Below, in pieces: positions 8,013 to 16,568 of a DNA stretch of 38,229 bases. Numbering within the stretch: the stretch's first letter is position 1; each line of letters starts with the position of its first letter. A program made the position numbers and the translations under genes. The stretch comes from Mycobacterium sp. (GTDB lineage: Bacteria; Actinomycetota; Actinomycetes; Mycobacteriales; Mycobacteriaceae). The notes under the pieces are model-generated. The model was not told where the DNA came from. It saw nothing but the letters and a program-made list of their open reading frames with translations, and did not search any database. The stretch covers positions 4,325 to 42,553 of the forward strand of contig WOYS01000061.1 in assembly GCA_011620645.1 (NCBI GenBank), read 5' to 3'.

Positions 8013-8285
8013 TCCTACCCATGCGCCGTCTGGCGAGTGCCGAGCGGAAGTTATGTGCCACCCGGGATTCGGTCGATCGGCGTGCCCAACTTGCTGCTGT
8101 GCCGTCAGGAGGTCAGCACGGCGCTCGTCGCCGCACTGGCGAACGTCATAGCGACCGAATCACCCCACTCGGTGCCGCCCTATGTGCGCGGACTGCAGTA
8201 TCTCGACGCTGCCTCGATGATCCAGACCGGCGCCATACCACTGCACGCAGGTGCCGTCGCTGCGTATCGCGGGCTGCACGGATGA
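8013..8285 (+). pseudogene. C-terminal remnant of a TAXI-family TRAP solute receptor
   Basis: An open frame ending at 8285 encodes about 90 residues that look like the C-terminal third of a TAXI receptor. YPCAVWRVPSGSY is followed by IGVPNLLLCRQEV, a helical stretch, and the characteristic end AIPLHAGAVAAYRG (the family ends in a PLHPGAxxYY-like motif). The intact receptor just downstream shows the same order: IPASTY, then VPNVLLVRDDM, then PVPLHPGAQK. The residue identity is low enough that this is not a recent copy of that gene. No start codon, signal peptide or N-terminal domain remains. The remnant begins exactly where the preceding broken gene loses its homology, which suggests a deletion joined the two. 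Confidence 0.6.
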
Positions 8286-8413
8286 CCAAACCTGTGAATC
8301 CTGCGAGAAATGGCGAGTTGCCCGACGTCGGCCGTTCCGCACCGGGAGTCTTCCAGAGAAGATAGGCACAACCACGGCGGCAACGATGCAGCCGTATCAA
8401 AAGGGGGTAAGCG

Positions 8414-9424
8414 ATGAATCTCGGCAAGGCATCACTGGGCGCAACCTTAGGCGCAATGCTGTTGGTACTGAGTGGTTGCGGCGGGCAACGCGATGCGGAT
8501 GAACAGGCCGCCTCGGCCGAGCCGACGAACTGTGAGGTGACCACCGACGCACGACTGAGCATCGCCACCGGGAACACCACCGGTGTCTATTACACCCTCG
8601 GCGGCGCCTACGCCGAGGCGATCAACGCCCAGACCAAAGGAGTACTGAAGGCCGCCGCGGCGGAAACCTCGGCCTCCCTGCAGAATATCCAGGAACTGGT
8701 ATCCGGGACGCATCAGATCGCCTTCTCGCTCGCCGACACCGCGGCGGACGCAATCAACGGCTCGTCGTCCTTCACCGAGAAGCAGCCCATCGCCGCGCTG
8801 ACCCGGTTGTACCCCAACTACACCCAGGTCGTCGTGCGCAGCGACGCCGGCATCGACTCGATCGACGATATGCGCGGCAAGCGGGTGTCGACCGGAGCTC
8901 CGAACTCGGGCACCGAGGTGATCGCCAACCGCATGCTCGAGGCCGCCGGACTCAACCCCGGCAGCGATATCCAGGCCCAGCGCACCGAACTGGGCAAGAC
9001 CGTCGAGGGCATCAAGGACGGCTCCATCGATGCGATGTTCTGGTCGGGTGGGCTACCCACCGGCGGTATCACCGACCTGTTCGTCAGTGAACGGGGCAAT
9101 GTCAGATTCCTCGACGTGACCGAAACCCTGCCGAAGTTGCAGGAGATCAACGAGATCTACGAGCGCGGTGTCATCCCGGCGAGCACCTACCAGACCCCCG
9201 CGGACGTCCCGACCGTCGCCGTACCCAACGTGCTGCTGGTCCGCGACGACATGGACGGCAACACCGCGTGTGTGCTGACCAAGGTCCTCTTCGATCATCA
9301 GGCCGACCTCGCCAAGGCCAACAAGGCCGCCAACGGCATCTCGCTGGACACCGCCGGCCAGACCAGCCCGGTGCCATTGCATCCTGGCGCCCAGAAGGCG
9401 CTGGATGACCTCGGCGCACCATGA
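8414..9424 (+). CDS. TAXI-family TRAP transporter solute-binding lipoprotein
   Basis: This 336-residue extracytoplasmic receptor belongs to the TAXI (TRAP-associated extracytoplasmic immunogenic) family and delivers a substrate to the fused TRAP permease encoded next. A lipoprotein signal with lipobox VLSG precedes Cys22. Mature-domain landmarks are IATGNTTGVYYTLGGAY at 50–66, GAPNSGTEVIANRML mid-protein, and the C-terminal PVPLHPGAQK. AAGGGGGT lies six bases before the ATG. The stop overlaps the permease start by four bases (ATGA). Some TAXI receptors bind glutamate, glutamine or dicarboxylates, but the substrate here cannot be told from the sequence. TRAP transporters are driven by an ion gradient rather than ATP. 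Confidence 0.93.
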   Translation: MNLGKASLGATLGAMLLVLSGCGGQRDADEQAASAEPTNCEVTTDARLSIATGNTTGVYYTLGGAYAEAINAQTKGVLKAAAAETSASLQNIQELVSGTHQIAFSLADTAADAINGSSSFTEKQPIAALTRLYPNYTQVVVRSDAGIDSIDDMRGKRVSTGAPNSGTEVIANRMLEAAGLNPGSDIQAQRTELGKTVEGIKDGSIDAMFWSGGLPTGGITDLFVSERGNVRFLDVTETLPKLQEINEIYERGVIPASTYQTPADVPTVAVPNVLLVRDDMDGNTACVLTKVLFDHQADLAKANKAANGISLDTAGQTSPVPLHPGAQKALDDLGAP

Positions 9425-11478
9425 TGAGCGCGCGCGCCGACGTCTCCGACCGCGACCACGACTCCGACCACGGCCACGGCCACGGCGACGTCCTCGCAGC
9501 GGACTATGAGGCGGAAAAACCCGCCAGGAGAATGACCGGACGGACCCGTCAGCTGGTGAACGCGGGTTGCGTGTTGATCGGCCTGTCCGCGCTCTATCAG
9601 GTGTTCTTCCCCCTCGCTCAGGGCAACCAGTTCTCGCTCACGTTGTTCCTGGCGTCGGTGCTCGCGTTGACGCTGTTGTGCTACCGCTCAGGGTTTCGTC
9701 GGGCCAACACCGACCCCGACCGCACGGCCGGCGACAATCCGACTCCGCTGGACTGGGTGTTGGCGGCGGTGGCGTTCGCCGCCTGCATCTATCCGGTACT
9801 GCCATTCCAGATCGCCGATGGCGGTGGCGGTTTCAACGATTTTCTCAGCAGGCAGGGCACACCCGCGATTGCCGACGTGGTCGTCGGAACGCTGGTGCTG
9901 CTGCTGGTGCTGGAGGCCTGTCGCCGAACCACCGGCCTGGCGCTTCCGATCGCCTGCCTGCTGGCACTGGCCTACGCGTACTACGGCGGCTACCTGCCAC
10001 AGGGCGCGGCGATTGCACATGCCGGCGTGGATTGGGATCAGATCATCACTGCGTCGTTCATCCAGTCGACCGGTCTGTACGGTGTGCCACTGGATGTGGC
10101 GGCCACCTATATCGTGCTGTTCACCATCTACGGTGCGGTGCTCGACGCCTCGGGGGCCAGCAAGTTCTTCGTCGATCTGTCATTCGCTGCGTTCCGCAGG
10201 TCCCGGTCGGCGCCGGGCCGAACCGTCACGCTGGCCGGATTCCTGCTCGGCAGCGTGTCCGGGTCCGGCACCGCCACGACCGTGAGCCTCGGGTCGGTGA
10301 CGTGGCCGGTGCTGCGGCGCGCGGGCTATCCCGCCGAGAACGCCGGCGGCATGTTGGCCGCCGCGGGCATCGGCGCCATCCTGTCGCCGCCGACCCTGGG
10401 CGCGGCGGCCTTCATCATCGCCGAATACCTGCAGGTGTCCTATCTGACCGTGCTGCTGTGGGCCGTGGTGCCGACCCTGTTGTACTATCTCGGAATTCTG
10501 CTCGCCGTCGAGATCGACGCCCGCCGTTATGGCACCCGCGAGGTCGACACCGGCTCGGAGTCCGCCCGCCGACTGCTGATGCGCCACGGCTATCACCTGA
10601 TCTCGCTGTTCACCATCGTGGGCTTCCTGGCCTTGGACGTCTCGGCGATCCGTGCGGTGGTGTACGCAACAGTCGTGCAGATCGCGCTGTCATTTCTGGA
10701 TCGCGAACACCGACTCACACCCGCACGGCTCTACAGCGCGTTGGCCAACGGGGTGCGCGGCGTCTTGGCGGTGGCCGCGGTATGCGCCGCCGCCGGCGTC
10801 ATCGCCGCGATGATCACCAGGACAGGTCTTGGCCTACAATTGAATTCGATTCTGGTGAACACCGCCAAATCGGTCACCGAGAACCCGGCTGCGGTACTGA
10901 TTCTCACCGCGTTCTTCGCTGCGCTGGCTGTGACGGTACTCGGACTCGCCGTACCGGTCACGGCGTCATTCGTGATCAGCTGGGTGATCATCGGACCTGC
11001 GCTGCAGGATCTCGGCGTCGCCGCGCCGGCAGCGGCGATGTTCGTGTTCTACTTCGCGGTGCTGTCGGAGGTCACCCCGCCCACCGCCCTGGCCGCAGTG
11101 GCCGCGTCGGCGATCACCGGTGGGCGCGTCATCCCCACCATGTGGCAGGGGCTGAAATACACCCTGCCGGCTTTTCTGGTGCCCTTCGCTTTCGTACTGA
11201 CCGAGAATGGTGCAGGCATCCTGGGCCTGCATTCATTCGCAGACATGCTGTGGACCGCAGCGGTCGGAGCCGTTGCCGTCGCCGCGCTGGCGGTGGCCAC
11301 CGGCAGGCAACTCGTCGGTCCGGCGCGCTGGCCGGAACGGGTCTTGTCCGCGGCTGCGGCGGCACTACTGCTGTACATGAACCCGCTGTCGATGGCACTG
11401 GGTGCCGGGCTGATACTGGTGGCAGTGGCGGTTCATCTGGTGTCGTTCCGGATAAGGCCGCGGGTCGCCAAGGCGTAG
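9421..11478 (+). CDS. TRAP transporter permease, fused small and large subunits (4TM/12TM)
   Basis: This 685-residue polytopic membrane protein is the fused DctQ-DctM type permease that pairs with TAXI receptors. A small four-helix unit (about residues 45–180) is followed by the large transport unit. The glycine/serine-rich GSVSGSGTATTVSLGSVTWP near 277–296 and the following AAAGIGAILSPPTLGAAAFI are the conserved membrane-embedded motifs of the large TRAP subunit. A second half carries EVTPPTALAAVAASAITGG. The N-terminus is unusual: a cytoplasmic stretch rich in His and Asp (DRDHDSDHGHGHGD at about 10–23). It starts at the ATG overlapping the receptor stop, so the two are translationally coupled. 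Transport is expected to be Na+- or H+-driven. Confidence 0.93.
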   Translation: MMSARADVSDRDHDSDHGHGHGDVLAADYEAEKPARRMTGRTRQLVNAGCVLIGLSALYQVFFPLAQGNQFSLTLFLASVLALTLLCYRSGFRRANTDPDRTAGDNPTPLDWVLAAVAFAACIYPVLPFQIADGGGGFNDFLSRQGTPAIADVVVGTLVLLLVLEACRRTTGLALPIACLLALAYAYYGGYLPQGAAIAHAGVDWDQIITASFIQSTGLYGVPLDVAATYIVLFTIYGAVLDASGASKFFVDLSFAAFRRSRSAPGRTVTLAGFLLGSVSGSGTATTVSLGSVTWPVLRRAGYPAENAGGMLAAAGIGAILSPPTLGAAAFIIAEYLQVSYLTVLLWAVVPTLLYYLGILLAVEIDARRYGTREVDTGSESARRLLMRHGYHLISLFTIVGFLALDVSAIRAVVYATVVQIALSFLDREHRLTPARLYSALANGVRGVLAVAAVCAAAGVIAAMITRTGLGLQLNSILVNTAKSVTENPAAVLILTAFFAALAVTVLGLAVPVTASFVISWVIIGPALQDLGVAAPAAAMFVFYFAVLSEVTPPTALAAVAASAITGGRVIPTMWQGLKYTLPAFLVPFAFVLTENGAGILGLHSFADMLWTAAVGAVAVAALAVATGRQLVGPARWPERVLSAAAAALLLYMNPLSMALGAGLILVAVAVHLVSFRIRPRVAKA

Positions 11479-11515
11479 ACGCGAATCTGCCCGCCGCGGG
11501 AATGTCCGAGCTCCC

Positions 11516-12298
11516 CTACATCACCTTGGACAGAAAGGCTTTCGTTCGCTCCTCCTGCGGGTTGCTCATGATTTCGGCGGGATCACCGCGTTCGACGACC
11601 ACTCCGCCGTCCATGAACACCAACTCGTCGGCGACCTCGCGGGCGAAGCCCATCTCGTGGGTGACCACCACCATCGTCATGCCTTCGGAGGCAAGCTTTT
11701 TCATCACGGCGAGCACCTCGCCGACCAGTTCGGGGTCCAGCGCCGAGGTCGGCTCGTCGAAGAGCATCAGCTTGGGGCTCATGGCCAATGCCCGGGCGAT
11801 CGCGACGCGCTGCTGCTGCCCGCCGGACAGCTGGGCCGGGTAGGCGCTTGCCTTGTCGGCCAGCCCGACCTGATCGAGCAGATCCCTCCCCCGCTGGATC
11901 ATCTGCTTCTTGTTGAGCCGCTTCACCTGGGTCGGGGCCTCGACCACATTGCCCAGCGCCGTCCGGTGCGGAAACAGGTTGAAGTGCTGGAACACCATCC
12001 CCACATCGCGCCGCTGCTTGGCGACCTCACGGGGCCTCATCTCGTGCAGTTTGCCGCCGCGCTCGTTGTAGCCGACAAGTGCCCCGTCGACGTAAAGCCG
12101 GCCCGCACTGATCGTCTCGAGGTGGTTGATGCAGCGCAGAAACGTCGACTTGCCCGAACCCGACGGTCCGACAAGTACCAGCACCTGGCCCTTCTGCACC
12201 TCCAGGGTGATGCCCTTGAGCACCTTGAGTGCGCCGAAGTCTTTGCAGACCAGTTCGGCCTTGACCATGGGGTGAGCGGCCTTCTCCGGTGTCGTCAC
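11516..12298 (-). CDS. Polar amino acid ABC transporter ATP-binding protein
   Basis: This 260-residue ATPase of the GlnQ/HisP family powers uptake of a polar amino acid. Walker A is GPSGSGKST at 44–52, the signature LSGGQ is at 157–161, and Walker B ends in [10 protein letters not shown] from 181. The H-loop is [15 protein letters not shown] longer open frame exists upstream, but it only shadows the permease gene. The likely start is GTG at 12298, which overlaps the permease stop (GTGA) and gives the usual family length. It is the last gene of the receptor–permease–ATPase set. Confidence 0.93.
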   Translation of the reverse strand: MTTPEKAAHPMVKAELVCKDFGALKVLKGITLEVQKGQVLVLVGPSGSGKSTFLRCINHLETISAGRLYVDGALVGYNERGGKLHEMRPREVAKQRRDVGMVFQHFNLFPHRTALGNVVEAPTQVKRLNKKQMIQRGRDLLDQVGLADKASAYPAQLSGGQQQRVAIARALAMSPKLMLFDEPTSALDPELVGEVLAVMKKLASEGMTMVVVTHEMGFAREVADELVFMDGGVVVERGDPAEIMSNPQEERTKAFLSKVM

Positions 12299-13236
12299 GG
12301 TAAGGCGCCTATCTGCGCCTTTGCCAGCGCCTCGAGTTGCTTGGTGGTCAACTTGCGCGACGCGCCCCGGGAGAAGTAGCTCTCCAGGTAGAACTGGCCG
12401 ACCATCAGGACGCTGGTGATCACCAAATACCAGACTGCCGCGACCAGCAGCAGCGGAACCGGTTCGAAGATGCGTGCGGCGATCTCGCGGGTAGCGATGC
12501 CGTACAAGTCCAATGCGTAGGGCACGGCGGTCACCAGTGAGGTCGTCTTGAGCAGGCTGATCAACTCGTTGCCGGTGGGCGGGATGATCACCCGCATCGC
12601 CTGCGGCAGCACGGTGCGGCGCATCGCCAGACCCCAGGACATGCCCAGTGCCGTGGACGCTTCCAATTGCCCTTCGGGCACCGACATGATGCCGGCGCGG
12701 ACGATCTCGGCCATGTACGCCGCCTCGTTGAGCGCCAGACCGACGACGGCCAGCGCAAACGGGAATGACAGGCTCTGCAGGTCGAATTCGAAGAAGGACG
12801 GGCCGAACGGCACGCCCAACCGGATCTTCTGGTAGATCGTCGGCATCAGGCCCCAGAACACCAGCTGCACGTACACCGGGGTGCCGCGGAAGATCCACAG
12901 GAACACCCACGCGACCGAGCTGAGCACGGGATTCGCCGACAGCCGCATCACGGTGAGGATGACACCGAGAACGACGCCGATGACCATCGCGTAGATGGTC
13001 AGCTGCAGGGTGTTGAACACGCCGAGCAGAATCCGCTCGTTGAACAGATACTCGGCGAACGTGGCCCAGCCGTAGGCCGGATTGGTGGCGGCCCCGTAGA
13101 GGAAGAGGCCGACGATGATGATGATGACGGCCGCCGCCACCCACCTCCAGGGATGGCGCAGCGGGACCGCGTCGATGGCCTGCGGTGGGTTGGCGTGCGG
13201 TGGCCTGGTCTCTGGCGGCGAGCCGTCATCAATCAT
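12295..13236 (-). CDS. Polar amino acid ABC transporter permease
   Basis: This 313-residue permease is of the HisM/GlnP (BPD_transp_1) family. After about 30 hydrophilic residues a first membrane segment follows ([17 protein letters not shown]). The transport domain then begins near [14 protein letters not shown], and the EAA coupling loop is visible as [23 protein letters not shown] at roughly 192–214. Only one permease gene is present, so the pore is probably a homodimer. The stop overlaps the ATPase gene start by four bases. The gene starts 16 bases after the binding-protein stop, consistent with one operon. Confidence 0.93.
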   Translation of the reverse strand: MIDDGSPPETRPPHANPPQAIDAVPLRHPWRWVAAAVIIIIVGLFLYGAATNPAYGWATFAEYLFNERILLGVFNTLQLTIYAMVIGVVLGVILTVMRLSANPVLSSVAWVFLWIFRGTPVYVQLVFWGLMPTIYQKIRLGVPFGPSFFEFDLQSLSFPFALAVVGLALNEAAYMAEIVRAGIMSVPEGQLEASTALGMSWGLAMRRTVLPQAMRVIIPPTGNELISLLKTTSLVTAVPYALDLYGIATREIAARIFEPVPLLLVAAVWYLVITSVLMVGQFYLESYFSRGASRKLTTKQLEALAKAQIGALP

Positions 13237-13252
13237 CGGTTGTGGAGTTCTG

Positions 13253-14170
13253 CTACGAGACCGCGCCGTTGATCACCGGCTTGTCGATCATGCCTTCTTC
13301 CAGACCCCAGTTCGCGGCGATCTCCTTGTACTTTCCCGTCTCGATGAGGTGCTCGAGGGCCTGCACCAGTGACTGCGCCAACGGGGATTCCTTCTCCACC
13401 GGCCAGCCGTAGGGCGCGGAATCGAAGGTCTCACCGGCCTGCTCGAGCTTGCCGTTGGTCTGCTTGATCGCATACAGCGTCACCGGGGAGTCCGCCGACA
13501 TGGCGTCGGCCTGCCCGAGCACGACGGCGTTGGTGGCGGCGTCCTGGCTGTCGAACGGAAGGATCTCGATGGCGGGCTGGCCCGCATCGGTGCACTTCTT
13601 GCTGCGCTCAGGAAGCTCATCGGTCTCCTGGACAGTGGTCGCCTGCACCGCGACCTTCTTGCCGCACGCGTTCTCGGGATCGACGGCACCGCCGGCGGGC
13701 TGCGCCCACAGCGTGCCCGCGGAGAAGTAGGTGACGAAATCGACCTGCTGCTCGCGCTCCTTGCTGTCGGTGAAGGACGACATGCCGACGTTGAAGGTTC
13801 CGCCCTGGATGGACGGGATGATCTTCGCGAAGTCGGATTCACGGTATTCCGGGGCCAGACCGAGCGTGCCGGCGATCGCATTCATCAGGTCGACGTCGAA
13901 TCCGACGATCTTGCCGGCCTCGTCCTTGAACTCGTTGGGTGCGTACGGAATGTTGACGCCCACGATGAGCTTGCCCGAGGATTTGATGGCCTCCGGAACG
14001 GTGTTGGCGATCGCCTCCACCTTGTCTGCCGACGCGGCGGTGGTCCCCGTCGTTTGCTCGGAACTGTCGGAGTTGCTCGAGCAACCCGCCGCAAGCAGCG
14101 CGCCGCTTACCGCGAACGCTGCTGCGACGCGCCACATTCTGCTCGGGCGGTTGTTACATCCAGCTGACAC
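13253..14170 (-). CDS. Polar amino acid ABC transporter substrate-binding lipoprotein
   Basis: This is an SBP_bac_3 family receptor of about 305 residues for a polar amino acid. The lipoprotein signal (MWRVAAAFAVSGALLAAG, then Cys) is followed by a Ser/Asp/Thr linker and the binding domain. Domain landmarks are LIVGVNIPYAPNEFKDEAG and IVGFDVDLMNAIAGTLG, which is where the family binds the α-amino and carboxyl groups. I chose GTG at 14170 because AAGAGG lies five bases upstream. An in-frame start at 14227 would add a 19-residue charged leader ahead of the signal peptide, and ATG at 14137 has no ribosome site. It is the first gene of the receptor–permease–ATPase operon. Confidence 0.88.
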   Translation of the reverse strand: MSAGCNNRPSRMWRVAAAFAVSGALLAAGCSSNSDSSEQTTGTTAASADKVEAIANTVPEAIKSSGKLIVGVNIPYAPNEFKDEAGKIVGFDVDLMNAIAGTLGLAPEYRESDFAKIIPSIQGGTFNVGMSSFTDSKEREQQVDFVTYFSAGTLWAQPAGGAVDPENACGKKVAVQATTVQETDELPERSKKCTDAGQPAIEILPFDSQDAATNAVVLGQADAMSADSPVTLYAIKQTNGKLEQAGETFDSAPYGWPVEKESPLAQSLVQALEHLIETGKYKEIAANWGLEEGMIDKPVINGAVS

Positions 14171-14351
14171 GGTTGCCTCTTTCTCATCGGAACGGGCGTC
14201 ATCCACCGCCATGACCGTCATCTCCAAGCCCAGATGACGATAGTGACCCTGATATCAAGCGCGCTCTGCCGTAATCGAACATTAACGAGCTTCTGATCAC
14301 GGTGTGCAGATATCGCGCAGTGGTGCTTGACGCTGTGGAAGACTTGCGCGC

Positions 14352-14984
14352 ATGACGACTCTCGCTTCACCAAGTCTGTTGCCGCAACTTTGGAAATCCA
14401 CCCTGATCTCGGGAGTTCTGGCTATCGGCCTCGGCATCGCCGTCGTGGCGTGGCCGAGTATCTCCATTATGGTGGCGGCCATCCTCTTCGGGGCCTACCT
14501 GCTGGTGACCGGCATCGCCCAGGTCGTCTTCGCGTTCAGTCTGGACGTGTCGGCGGGCGGCCGGGTGCTGTTGTTCATCAGTGGCGCGGCGTCGGTCGTT
14601 CTCGCCGTGCTGTCCTTCAGGCACCTGTTCGACGCGGTGCTGCTGCTGGCCATCTGGATCGGTGTCGGCTTCATCTTCCGTGGGGTGGCGACGGCGGTCT
14701 CGGCAATCAGTGACCCGACGCTGCCCGGGCGCGGCTGGAACATCTTCGTCGGCGTCATCAGCCTCGTCGCTGGCCTCGTGGTGCTGGCCTCGCCGTTCGA
14801 CTCCATCGGCACGCTGGCGCTGGTCACCGGCATCTGGCTGATCGTCATCGGTGCCATGGAGATCATCAGCGCGTTCGGCATCCGGTCGGCCGGCAAGAAG
14901 GGTGCCCCGGCGCCGGCCGCGCCGGTCGAGGCTCCTGCGTCCACTGAAACCCCCGCACCGGCCGGCTCCGGACCGACCAGCTGA
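14352..14984 (+). CDS. HdeD-like (DUF308) membrane protein
   Basis: This 210-residue protein has about six hydrophobic segments arranged as three helical pairs, the pattern of the HdeD/DUF308 family. These are small inner-membrane proteins linked to acid resistance in enterobacteria but of unknown role in actinobacteria. Segments are visible at roughly 16–34, 39–62, 72–88, 92–112, 128–146 and 152–172. The last 35 residues are a soluble Ala/Pro-rich tail (APAAPVEAPASTETPAPAG), probably cytoplasmic. It is divergent from the amino acid importer operon across a 181-base gap and stands upstream of the cyd genes. It is probably its own transcription unit. Confidence 0.85.
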   Translation: MTTLASPSLLPQLWKSTLISGVLAIGLGIAVVAWPSISIMVAAILFGAYLLVTGIAQVVFAFSLDVSAGGRVLLFISGAASVVLAVLSFRHLFDAVLLLAIWIGVGFIFRGVATAVSAISDPTLPGRGWNIFVGVISLVAGLVVLASPFDSIGTLALVTGIWLIVIGAMEIISAFGIRSAGKKGAPAPAAPVEAPASTETPAPAGSGPTS

Positions 14985-15024
14985 GTAATCCGCACCACGA
15001 TCTCTGGGCATGCGGACGGGAGGG

Positions 15025-15067
15025 CTACTACAGTCTGTCGTAGTTGAGACTCTGTCGTAGTTGAGCG
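15025..15067 (+). promoter_or_regulatory. Candidate repressor operator upstream of cydA (inverted repeat plus third half-site)
   Basis: CTACTACAG (15025–15033) and CTGTCGTAG (15035–15043) form a 9-1-9 inverted repeat with one mismatch. A second copy of CTGTCGTAG lies at 15052–15060, inside a 17-bp tandem repeat (15-base identity, 15034–15048 and 15051–15065). The site ends about 45 bases before the cydA ATG. The half-site resembles the TACTACA/TGTAGTA operators of the BlaI/MecI/CopY repressor family. As I recall, the mycobacterial BlaI also controls the ATP synthase operon. Regulation of cyd by such a repressor is inference. Confidence 0.5.
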
Positions 15068-15109
15068 ACGGAGTTCAGCCCTCCCCCCGCAGCCGGGAAG
15101 TTGGTGCAC

Positions 15110-16558
15110 ATGGACGCGCTCGACGTCGCACGGTGGCAGTTCGGGATCACCACCGTCTACCACTTCATCTTCGTGCCGCTCACGATCGGCCTGGCACCGC
15201 TGATCGCGGTGTTCCAGACGCTGTGGGTCATCACCGACAACACCGCCTGGTACCGGCTGACCCGGTTCTTCGGCAAGCTCTTCCTGATCAACTTCGCTCT
15301 GGGCGTGGCCACCGGCATCGTCCAGGAATTCCAGTTCGGGATGAACTGGAGCGAATACTCCCGATTCGTCGGTGACGTGTTCGGTGCGCCCCTGGCCATG
15401 GAAGGCCTCGTAGCGTTCTTCTTCGAGTCGACCTTCCTGGGCCTGTGGATCTTCGGCTGGACCCGGCTGCCCAAGCTGGTGCACCTGGCCTGCATCTGGA
15501 TCGTCGCGTTCGCCGTCAACGCCTCGGCCTTTTTCATCATCGCCGCGAACTCCTTCATGCAGCACCCGGTCGCCGCGCACTACAACCCGGAGACCGGTCG
15601 CGCCGAACTGACCAGCATCACCGACCTGTTCACCAACAACACTGCGCTGGCAGCGTTCCCGCATGCGGTGGCCGGCGCGTTCCTGGTGGCGGGGACATTC
15701 GTCGCAGGGGTCTGCGCATGGTGGATGGTGCGCGACCCCGGCAACGATGACGCCCGGACGATGCACCGGCCGGCCGCCATCCTGGGCTGCCTGGTGGCCT
15801 TCGTCTCCGCGGCGGCCCTGACCTACACCGGCGATGTCCAGGGCAAGCTGATGTTCCAGCAGCAGCCCATGAAGATGGCGTCTGCCGAATCCCTGTGCTA
15901 CACCGAGACCGACCCCGACTTCTCGGTCCTGACCGTCGGCACGCACAACAACTGCGACAGCGTCACCCACCTGATCGAGGTGCCCTATGTGCTGCCCATC
16001 CTCGCGGAGGGCAAATTCAGCGGCGTCGAACTGCAGGGTGTGCAGGATCTGCAGGCCGAGTACGAGCAGAAGTTCGGCCCCGGCGACTACCGGCCCAATC
16101 TGTTCGTCACCTACTGGTCATTCCGGGCCATGATCGGCTTCCTCGCGGTACCAATGCTTTTCGCGATGACCACGTTGTGGCTCACCCGCGGCGGACGGAT
16201 TCCCCGACAGCGCTGGTTCGCCTGGTTCGCGCTGCTGACCCTGCCCACCCCGTTCCTGGCCAACAGCGCGGGCTGGGTCTTCACCGAGATGGGCCGCCAG
16301 CCGTGGGTGGTCGCGCCGAACCCGACCGGTGATCCGGTGCTGCACCTCACCGTCTCCCAGGGTGTGTCTCATCATTCCGCGGCAATGGTGCTGACGTCGC
16401 TGATCATCTTCACCGCGATCTACGCGGTGCTCGCGGTGATCTGGTTCTGGCTGATCCGGCGCTATGTCGTCGAGGGACCGCTGGAACACGACACCGAACC
16501 CATCCCACCGACCCCGCCCGGCGAGGACGAGGTCGCACCGCTGTCGTTCGCGTATTAG
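15110..16558 (+). CDS. cydA: Cytochrome bd quinol oxidase subunit I
   Basis: This 482-residue haem-bearing subunit of the bd-type terminal oxidase sits in the plasma membrane, oxidises menaquinol and reduces O2 to water. Expected ligands are visible: His18 (TVYHFIF) for the high-spin haem site, His185 (FPHAVAG) and Met341 (SFRAMIG) for b558, and Glu98 in the MEGL motif. GRQPW lies at 395–399. The quinol-binding Q loop is short, as in other actinobacteria. It holds Cys263 and Cys282, which match the pair reported to form a disulfide in mycobacterial bd oxidase. I chose the ATG at 15110 because GGAAG lies upstream and the N-terminus then matches known CydA. An in-frame TTG at 15101 is less likely. 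It is the first gene of cydABDC. Confidence 0.97.
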   Translation: MDALDVARWQFGITTVYHFIFVPLTIGLAPLIAVFQTLWVITDNTAWYRLTRFFGKLFLINFALGVATGIVQEFQFGMNWSEYSRFVGDVFGAPLAMEGLVAFFFESTFLGLWIFGWTRLPKLVHLACIWIVAFAVNASAFFIIAANSFMQHPVAAHYNPETGRAELTSITDLFTNNTALAAFPHAVAGAFLVAGTFVAGVCAWWMVRDPGNDDARTMHRPAAILGCLVAFVSAAALTYTGDVQGKLMFQQQPMKMASAESLCYTETDPDFSVLTVGTHNNCDSVTHLIEVPYVLPILAEGKFSGVELQGVQDLQAEYEQKFGPGDYRPNLFVTYWSFRAMIGFLAVPMLFAMTTLWLTRGGRIPRQRWFAWFALLTLPTPFLANSAGWVFTEMGRQPWVVAPNPTGDPVLHLTVSQGVSHHSAAMVLTSLIIFTAIYAVLAVIWFWLIRRYVVEGPLEHDTEPIPPTPPGEDEVAPLSFAY

Positions 16559-16568
16559 GAGGCGTGCC

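Noticed and set aside
11479..11515. Possible bidirectional terminator between the TRAP permease and the ABC ATPase gene
   Set aside because: The only symmetry is CCCG-CCG-CGGG, four base pairs. It is unconvincing in such high-GC DNA.
9567..11843. 758-codon open frame overlapping the TRAP permease
   Set aside because: It is arginine- and glycine-rich, has no membrane pattern and is out of frame with the clear permease motifs.
14495..15970. 491-codon minus-strand open frame across the HdeD-like gene and cydA
   Set aside because: It is antisense to two well-supported genes, has no motif and shows a composition typical of shadow frames.
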